Shown here piece after piece: positions 17,801 to 22,900 of a stretch of 26,233 nucleotides of DNA. Numbering within the stretch: position 1 is the stretch's first letter; every line of letters begins with the position of its first letter. Source of the stretch: a virus; IMG/VR virus record IMGVR_UViG_3300017751_000188, positions 1-26,233 of that record; one strand, written 5' to 3'. A model generated the notes under the pieces. It was given only the letters and a program-made list of their open reading frames with translations. It was not told the DNA's origin and searched no databases. The position numbers and the translations under genes were made by a program.

Positions 17801-18181
17801 ACCTGCCTCACTAATAATTTGAATTACTTCAGCTTCAACACCATTTGCATTTGTTAATACTGTACCAACAGTATTTGCAATAGTTGTAATAAATGATTCT
17901 GAATTATATGTTCCAGTACCATCAGTAAATGTGCTTTCAAGTTTTACATAATCATATTCAACATCTAATGCAAGCTCACCTCCAGTAACACGGCTTCCAT
18001 CTACGAAACTATATTGACCATGATAATCAATTTGTCGCTGCAAATTAGTTTGAAGCTCTGTAAGTTCGCGGGCTTGTACTGATACACCCGGTCTAAATAA
18101 CACTCTATGATAATTCTTTGTCTCAACAGAGTCATCAAAAGTATAAGTTGAAAAAATACTTTTTACTTTACTAATTGCCAT
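11837..18181 (-). CDS. DUF4815-type giant baseplate/tail structural protein, 2114 residues
   Basis: The N-terminus (residues 22-75, with KNYHRVLFRPGVSVQARELT, LQTNLQRQI and a DGSRVTGGEL segment) matches DUF4815 proteins of T4-like marine phages. Later landmarks of this large family are DCVDFRPV at 951, a coiled stretch MKNIADIDKRLKKLEYYTSL at 1073, FDPLAQSILI at 1508, VSIREMLNGYPTQKVVPGSD at 1543, HPNHGMMEGSGVTI at 1775, and the end VFVATNSSRVPMISDLRAIA. It occupies the place of T4 genes 9-12 and probably forms peripheral baseplate structure that holds fibres. Three small beta-modules are spliced in: a GGDGY module at 527-566, module B at 811-866 and module C at 1582-1640. Residues 1262-1298 contain seven tryptophans. 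The Shine-Dalgarno AAGAGAA (18189-18195) overlaps the stop of gp8. The family assignment is strong, the exact role is inferred. Confidence 0.85.
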   Translation of the reverse strand: MAISKVKSIFSTYTFDDSVETKNYHRVLFRPGVSVQARELTELQTNLQRQIDYHGQYSFVDGSRVTGGELALDVEYDYVKLESTFTDGTGTYNSESFITTIANTVGTVLTNANGVEAEVIQIISEAGTDLKSNSNKSGILSSGNSSDPLTIYIKYIKGSGTNNSNLFSIGEVLTSSTNANHKLMVGEGTNIDNAGEDSTIQNAIGQGSKITINEGVYFMSGSFVYVSADNLILDKYSNIPNNIIGLNVLETVVSAVDDPDLVDNAQGFPNASAPGADRYKISTQLIKEPLDAPNTIYTNYLTLLRVQGGIIQKKIAPAAEVDTELTHRFANRTYEESGNYSLKPFVLDIKEHLDNGSNNGYLTAANGGDADKYVVGIEPNVAYVQGFRTENISTKFIEVDKPRETSASPFDFVEKESTTSSLPLGNYIRVQIDTTTNSVGLPDINNFRELALVDSSELDHVALVDTVNDSTGATPFQATASTGRATGIYNVTDTGASGTICTSNTAGGGQGTGAEFKITIDQSKFVSIEVTEGGDGYHVDNVFTVKGSALGGTDTTHDLTFNVAQLGVGRARCRAVTPDTTGFLRLYLFDIIMTKGSFAQVDRVEQLSTATDGSAANSFHAILPTPIGGTSGKKYLAKDNSYIWSLPHYGIKTTETANDPKPIYQIQKKLYVDSASADNAHTFSNALAIDETLISTTGIVTSIGTGTGTDLVTKVDATASAGTGNDSQNITINHDDIASGESLAVIIVVQKTGAGDNRKNKTFNQEINKEYTFDGNSSLLLDAYDIYKLHSVKLGVNGTGETDGNATDGDTQITLTSATSGNAEIGMGVVGVGIVNGTTITDKSGDTITLSIAIEADINTGSTLSLIGADVTDKFDLDNGQTANYYGEGKLIPLQKIAAGKLYVTFDHYTHSSGEYLVKDSYPVDNAVTGHYLKDIPKFSLPSGEEVDLKDCVDFRPVKATTGFTTNQYGLTDDSVFDYTPSSGPGASVNSPAIQPASQFIFNGQIWFPRIDKIVLGRDGEYQILKGVSSEDPVEIEDPSDCMVIGVLKVKPFTYDARVDIIPEVRNYKRYTMKNIADIDKRLKKLEYYTSLSLQEQATFNISLNEVVQKPTADGLTTYEDTVERFKNGIFTDQFKGHGNAHVTHPNYFCSIDRKNNVVRPMFDEQCVNLVRKPGDNGAAVHNRSTYSLPYTSVSFINQPNATETEFINPYNMFVWTGTCRLSPDTDEWKDVEHLPDVIVNSDGNFNQMVELYEKAGLVGQWDWGEWETDWVGTSTRTQNFTFGAVGNTNWRDRGGWWQPGRNVGQVTTTTTRTGQSRVGTMGYIKEDTVTTESGDKVVEVNYIPFIRSREVYFTAELLKPNTKLYAFFNGVNVTNYCAEKAFQEFTDRTNVRLYTNQTQHTLSSRGQLTTDASGRITGSFLIPNTEALKFKTGERIFKLTDSPSNDTASLNDEMTYAEATYRAQGLIESKQNTIVNTKVAQIAHREITENRVITERNVNDQRRVTWFDPLAQSILITEKGGCFVTELDIFLNTADPSIPINVSIREMLNGYPTQKVVPGSDTVIYPSTASSGTTNANTMVAGKKYRIMTSGSSNFTSVGAPNNNVGTVFRVSIEASQSAISALGTSGKVDEINVLYTGSGGNGPMISDNASAALPVTFSNPVYLSQDQEYAIVLMSNSDIYKLFVTTPGKNDLTTGALVDGNHYGGSFFMSQNASTWTADPKRDLKFKLYKAQFESNATLTFVNDKLPVKDLVTDPFLVCTASATNSAVLRVSHPNHGMMEGSGVTIAGATSIGSLTASQINGYHVIRDVERDSYALDPITFTGTLSENSYGGGDSVTATENMMIDAFVPYTEMLNLPETSVSAEYSGFSGRSQDNTTQGKFVKTVNQPLTFNKTNYLDNPLCIASSAEHNPGGGLSPLGGLNNDIATNKSFGMTISLSTTNTNLTPIIDGDRTSLFCISNRTNSAVTSQQIGSTQYNKTTHGRNYVADTAAKGNSNLNAYITKEVTLANEATHLNFFADVFKPVGSDVIVYYKAQTSGDDVPFDDLQWTRLEPLEPIPADDTNFGPVEYEVNLADVPEVTDTFTSFAFKVVFVATNSSRVPMISDLRAIAST
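13262..13444 (-). repeat. Beta-module C inserted in the DUF4815 protein
   Basis: Residues about 1580-1640: VAGKKYRIMTSGSSNFTSVG, then NNNVGTVFRVS and ALGTSGKV. It lies between the IREMLNGYPTQKVVPGSD segment and the LPVTFSNPVYLSQDQEYAIV segment. These are normally joined by a shorter linker in the family (from memory), so it reads as a loop insertion. Confidence 0.65.
15584..15751 (-). repeat. Beta-module B in the DUF4815 protein
   Basis: Residues 811-866: TQITLTSATSGNAEIGMGVV, then GVGIVNGTTITD, GDTITLSIAI and STLSLIGAD. It shows the same pattern as the copies in gp8 and the giant fibre. Confidence 0.65.
16484..16603 (-). repeat. GGxGY module in the DUF4815 protein
   Basis: Residues 527-566: SIEVTEGGDGYHVDNVFTVK, then GSALGG and HDLTFNVAQ. 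It aligns by eye with the gp7 segment AGTGYKVGEVITIPGSDLGG, which ends in LELIVNQV. Confidence 0.6.
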
Positions 18182-18188
18182 TTTTTTA

Positions 18189-18195
18189 TTCTCTT
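18189..18195 (-). promoter_or_regulatory. Shine-Dalgarno of the DUF4815 gene
   Basis: AAGAGAA on the minus strand, 7 bases before the ATG at 18181, overlapping the TAA stop of gp8. It supports the chosen start and coupled translation. Confidence 0.55.
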
Positions 18196-19936
18196 AAAAT
18201 TCAAGGATTAATTTAATATCTTCTATTTGTGTACTACTTCTTTGAATAGGATCACGATTTTCAATAAATAATATCTCACCAGATTGCTTATTAAAGTCAG
18301 TAACACCATTAGAAGCAGTTAATGTAATACCACCAACAGCTCCGGTTGGCGCGCCACTATCTGAGTATGTAAGGGTATCAGTTGCAGGGAATGAATTATA
18401 ACCAGTAAGACTGTTTTGTACATAATATATTTTACCTGCAGTTGTGTCTACATTTGTAACATAAGCTCGAGGTATCACCCCTTGAGCTGACGCAGCACCT
18501 TGGCTGCCTTTTAACAATACATCATTACCATTTTGGACCACATTAGCCATACCAACAACAGCAGATTGAATATTTGCGTCACCAGTATCATAACTTAAAA
18601 ACTTAGTTGCTCTAAATGTGCCGCGATTATTACCTCTTGCTGTTGCTGCAGCTTTAGTCTCAACTTTTTCTGCAGAACCTGTACCAACCGTAGGATTTTT
18701 AAGTATAGTGATTTGTCTAAAGTCCTGGTTATTTGCAATATCAGTATCATCAACTCCACTAATTTGTGTATTTGCGGCAACATAAAAACCACCGAGCTCT
18801 GCTACAGGGTCTACACCGTGACCAGATGGAGGTGGAATAATTGCTCTTGCTTTAAATCCAGAACCTAGTAATTCACTATCAATAATAGATACTTGAGCAA
18901 CACTATAATTAGTACCAGGATTACTTGGAACAATTCTAGTAATTGTATTGCTAATTTTAGTTACACTTGCCGTAGTAACAGCTCCACCAGTTCCATCACC
19001 TACAATAAAAATCTCATCAGCTATAGCGCTATTTGTATCGGTATAACCACTACCAGCATCAGTTACTTCAATACGATCAATACCGCCCGCAAGTGGTATA
19101 CTATTCTTCTGAGCTTGTTGCTGATCATAAAGAGGGTTAGTATCTTCAAAATCACCAAATGTTAAAATGGTGCTAGCAGTAGTAGTATATTCAACTGTAT
19201 TTGCTGTAAGAGTTACGAATTTGCCTGATACTGCAGTTACAACAGTCGTATTCGCGAATGTACCAGTTACGACACTTGCACTTACTCGTTGGCCTACAGT
19301 AATTTTTGGATTTTCATTCTCTAATTCAATTGTAAATGCACTATTTGCTGCAGCAGTTTGTCCAGCAACAGCCTGAGTTTCAGTACTAACAGTAAGTGTT
19401 TTAACTGGCATATAAGAACGAGTTAAAAACTTTTCTGAATCAGTAGCAATAACGGTATACATATACTTCCACTTATAACCATCAGCTGTTTCAAATGGTG
19501 CAGCTTGTACTTTTACTGGAACATCAGATGCTAGAGTTGTACTAGATAATCTATCTATGCATTTATATACTTTAAAGTCTCTTGTTAAAACATAAAAAGG
19601 ATTTTCCGAGTTTTCGAAAATATTAGGATCATCCGAATCCCATGGTGTATACACAGTACCTGCCGTCCAGTCATATCTTGGAACTACATGCGATACTTCG
19701 TTATTTTTCAATAACTTCATGCCAATCATATTAGCCCGAGCTTCGTTGGCATCGTCAATGGTATCTACCGGTAATGGAGCTTGACCATCGGTAAAATCTT
19801 GCAAATTCGGGCTTGAATCTTGCCAAGCTGTAGTTTTACCCACACCAATGTAAATGTTACTTTGCTCAGATCTTACGTCTTCGATAAAACCCTTTGCGTT
19901 AAGTGATCTAAAATTGTTTGAAACGATTGCGGCCAT
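18194..19936 (-). CDS. gp8: Baseplate wedge subunit gp8
   Basis: A 580-residue protein, against 334 in T4 gp8. The N-terminal part has the marine gp8 pattern: MAAIVSNNFRSLNAKGFIED, VSHVVPRYDWTAGTVY at 81-96, FYVLTRDFKVYKCIDR at 114-129, and DGYKWKYMYTVIATDSEKFL at 152-171. The later hallmarks are IIPPPSGHGVDPVAELGG at 365-382 and DFRQITILKNP at 405-415. It ends with GEILFIENRDPIQRSSTQIE and DIKLILEF. In T4, gp8 joins gp10, gp7 and gp6 in the wedge. The extra length comes from a module-B segment (185-262), a GSGY-type segment (287-350) and a loose C-terminal insertion (about 430-545). It sits 9 bases after gp7, with a TAGGAT ribosome site overlapping the gp7 stop. Confidence 0.9.
   Translation of the reverse strand: MAAIVSNNFRSLNAKGFIEDVRSEQSNIYIGVGKTTAWQDSSPNLQDFTDGQAPLPVDTIDDANEARANMIGMKLLKNNEVSHVVPRYDWTAGTVYTPWDSDDPNIFENSENPFYVLTRDFKVYKCIDRLSSTTLASDVPVKVQAAPFETADGYKWKYMYTVIATDSEKFLTRSYMPVKTLTVSTETQAVAGQTAAANSAFTIELENENPKITVGQRVSASVVTGTFANTTVVTAVSGKFVTLTANTVEYTTTASTILTFGDFEDTNPLYDQQQAQKNSIPLAGGIDRIEVTDAGSGYTDTNSAIADEIFIVGDGTGGAVTTASVTKISNTITRIVPSNPGTNYSVAQVSIIDSELLGSGFKARAIIPPPSGHGVDPVAELGGFYVAANTQISGVDDTDIANNQDFRQITILKNPTVGTGSAEKVETKAAATARGNNRGTFRATKFLSYDTGDANIQSAVVGMANVVQNGNDVLLKGSQGAASAQGVIPRAYVTNVDTTAGKIYYVQNSLTGYNSFPATDTLTYSDSGAPTGAVGGITLTASNGVTDFNKQSGEILFIENRDPIQRSSTQIEDIKLILEF
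18887..19078 (-). repeat. GGxGY module in gp8
   Basis: Residues 287-350: DRIEVTDAGSGYTDTNSAIA, then a GDGTGGAVTTASVT turn and a second half IVPSNPGTNYSVAQVSI. This double unit resembles the GAGY/GTGY units in the C-terminal part of gp7. Confidence 0.55.
19151..19384 (-). repeat. Beta-module B inserted in gp8
   Basis: Residues 185-262, core ITVGQRVSASVVTGTFANTT, then VVTAVSGKFVTLTAN and ASTILTFGD. It lies just after the RSYMPVKTLTV strand of the conserved gp8 core and reads as an insertion that T4 gp8 lacks. Confidence 0.6.
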
Positions 19937-19942
19937 AATTGT

Positions 19943-19947
19943 ATCCT
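19943..19947 (-). promoter_or_regulatory. Shine-Dalgarno of gp8
   Basis: AGGAT on the minus strand, 6 bases before the ATG at 19936, overlapping the TAG stop of gp7. The immediately upstream bases can fold: AGGA pairs with UCCU across a short CCGAAGU segment. Confidence 0.6.
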
Positions 19948-22900
19948 AGGAACTTCGGTCCTTTTCAGGTTGAATAATTGTGTTAACGTTAAGATTATTT
20001 ATACTACTTGTATCGACATTTTCTATAGTAAATGATGATAATTGATCAATTCGATACTCTCCAGTAAACTTCTTAACTCCTAATATTGGGTTTTCATTAT
20101 ATATTTTTCTTGCAAAATAATTATTATTTCTATCGACATTTGTTGTAGTAACTCTTCCAGTATCATCATCGATATGTTGAATATCATTACCATTTGTTAC
20201 AATTCTTATTGGTATAACTGTAGGCACTCGTTTTTCGTGAATAGAGTTACTTATTATTTTTACTTCTGGATCATTAATATATCCTAGTCCAGCATTTGTA
20301 ATTCTAAATCCATTTAATTTACCATCAGCATCATAAGGTACAACAGTAGCAGCAGTTGAAGATAATACACTTCCATCATTATATGCAATAAATGTATCTC
20401 CAACATTCCATGTTGTTTGCTGATCTTTGGCGATAGAATTAAAGTTAGCATCGGTGGCATCACCTTTAAATGCTACTATATATCTATTTCTTAATACAAG
20501 CCTTGCTGTACCATCTAATGGAATTTCAGTATTAAGAGTAAGTCTTGCTTCTGCATTAATGTTGGTTGATAAAGGCTGACCTATTGAATCAATTGCATCA
20601 GGAGAAGCAATGCTTACAATAGGTGGTATTCTGTATTTTTTAGTTATATTTAGATTAATAGTTAAACCTATTTCTGCAACTTGTAGTTTTGCTGTTGTAG
20701 TTAAACTCGAGCCAGTAGTTTCAGCCTGAAATACATCACCAACTTCCCAAGTTTCTCTATCATATTCTTCTGTTGATATTGCATTGAAGTTTGCTGAAGT
20801 TGCATCACCTAAATCTAATATTTTATAAAAAATACCAACTGTTAATGGATTACTTGCTAATGTAATTTCTGTTAAATCGGTTACTTTACCAATAGCAGTT
20901 TCTGTACCACTATTAGCAACTTCGCTTAATGGTTGTACAGTAAGAGATGAGTTTGTATCATAACCAGTTCCGGAATGTACTTGGTTTACTATAAGTTCTA
21001 GATCAGCACCTCCTCCTAAATCACTTCCCGGAATTGTAATTACTTCACCGACTTTATATCCTGTGCCGGCAGTTGTAGCTGTTACACTTTCAATTGTATC
21101 ATCAGCACCAATAACAATAGTAACTTCGCCATCGATGCCCGAACCAGAAGAACGCGAACCACCGGTTGATATAGCAGTTACAGTAGTATCGGTACTTCGA
21201 TTATTATCTGCAGTTCCATCGAATATAAATGAAGTTGAATTAGTTGGAGTAGATGTAGTAAGCGGATGTCCACCTTTTACAATTACATCTACTACTTCAC
21301 CAAATCTATTTACTTCAGTTTCAAATACAGCATCAGAACCATCTGATGCTGTTACAGTTGGAGCAGTATTATAACCAGCACCAGGCTCAACAATTGATAC
21401 ACCATCTGCAGGAATAGTTCCACCAGTTTCAAGTTTTACAATAGAAAGTCTTGCTGATCTATTTGGGCGAGCATCTGTAGAAGGAGAAAAGAAAGAAGCC
21501 AGTGCTATAATAAGTAATGCAAGATCATCACGCATCAATCCAGGCTGTATTCCTGGCATAGCAGAAAGAGTTTTTCTAAACGCCGCTGCATTGCTATATG
21601 CAATTACGTTTCTTTCTTCTGTTATTTCGTTACCAAAAAGATCTCTTGTTCTTTCGGTAATTGTTGTTCTCGGACCTTCAGGACCAGCCCCATCACCTAA
21701 AACATCACGTACAGCTTTAATTACAACTAAAATTTCGCCAAAGTATTTAAATCCTGCTGGATGAACTAATTTATTATAAACGTTTTTCCATTGAGATATA
21801 TTACGACCAGCTTTAATTACATACGAAAACTTTTGATAAAATTCAGAATCTTGTATTTTTTGTTTATCAGATAAAAAGCCTTCGTTATTTAAATACTTAC
21901 CTACTTGAGACGGTCTATTGAAATTAATAATATGACCACCTGCACTTGATAAAGGTGTACCAACAAGTAAGTTATATACATCGGTTTTAGAAATTTCAAC
22001 GAACGAACCAAACTTATTATTAGCAGTTTTAATTTCATTATATGTCGATTTTTGAAGCCATTCATCTATTTTTTCAAAATGATATACTAATCCACAGTTT
22101 GTAATAAGGTTAGTATCATCTATTCCATCAGAAAGCGGTGCTCCTACTAATACATTATTATTAAATATTTTTAATGATGTACCAAAACCATCATCAAGTT
22201 GTCCAACTGATGGTTGTAATCTATCCTGTAAATCCCAATTTACAACATTATTACTCGCAACGTGTCTTTCAAAAATATATACTGATCTAGATCCTGGTGA
22301 AGAAATTGCACAAATCGGTTTTGCTGGATTTGTTATTGCATCTAAATCAAAAGACGTTCCAAATAAATCGCCAGTATCTAATGTTCTAGGTACTAATATA
22401 TCTTCCGGTATTTCATTAAATAAACCTGTTGATTGGTTTTTAGTAAATATACTTACTGAACCTGTATTATTATTTCTACTAGGCCAAGAAACAATTAAAT
22501 AATTACCTTTTAAATGTACCTTTTCACCCCAACCATTTTCTCCATTTTCATTCACATCTAGTGGAGTAGGAATAACTTGCGATTGTACCCAACTAGAACC
22601 AGTACCTTTATAGACAATAATCGCACCATTTGAACGATCAGCATTTACGTAACCAGGAACACAAACTGCTAAGGTATCTCTATCTAATGATATGTCTTTA
22701 CCAAAGTTTAATCCTCCAGTACTGCCACTAAGTTTCGACTGAAAACGCCATTGATATGTTGAAGGTGCTTGTGTTAAAAATCTTTGCCATATTTCTACAG
22801 TACCACTATCAGCTGCAGTTCCACCATTATACTCAGTATCTTCTGGAGCTGATATTGCAACTATTTCATCAGATAAAGATACAACTGAACCAAACTTATC

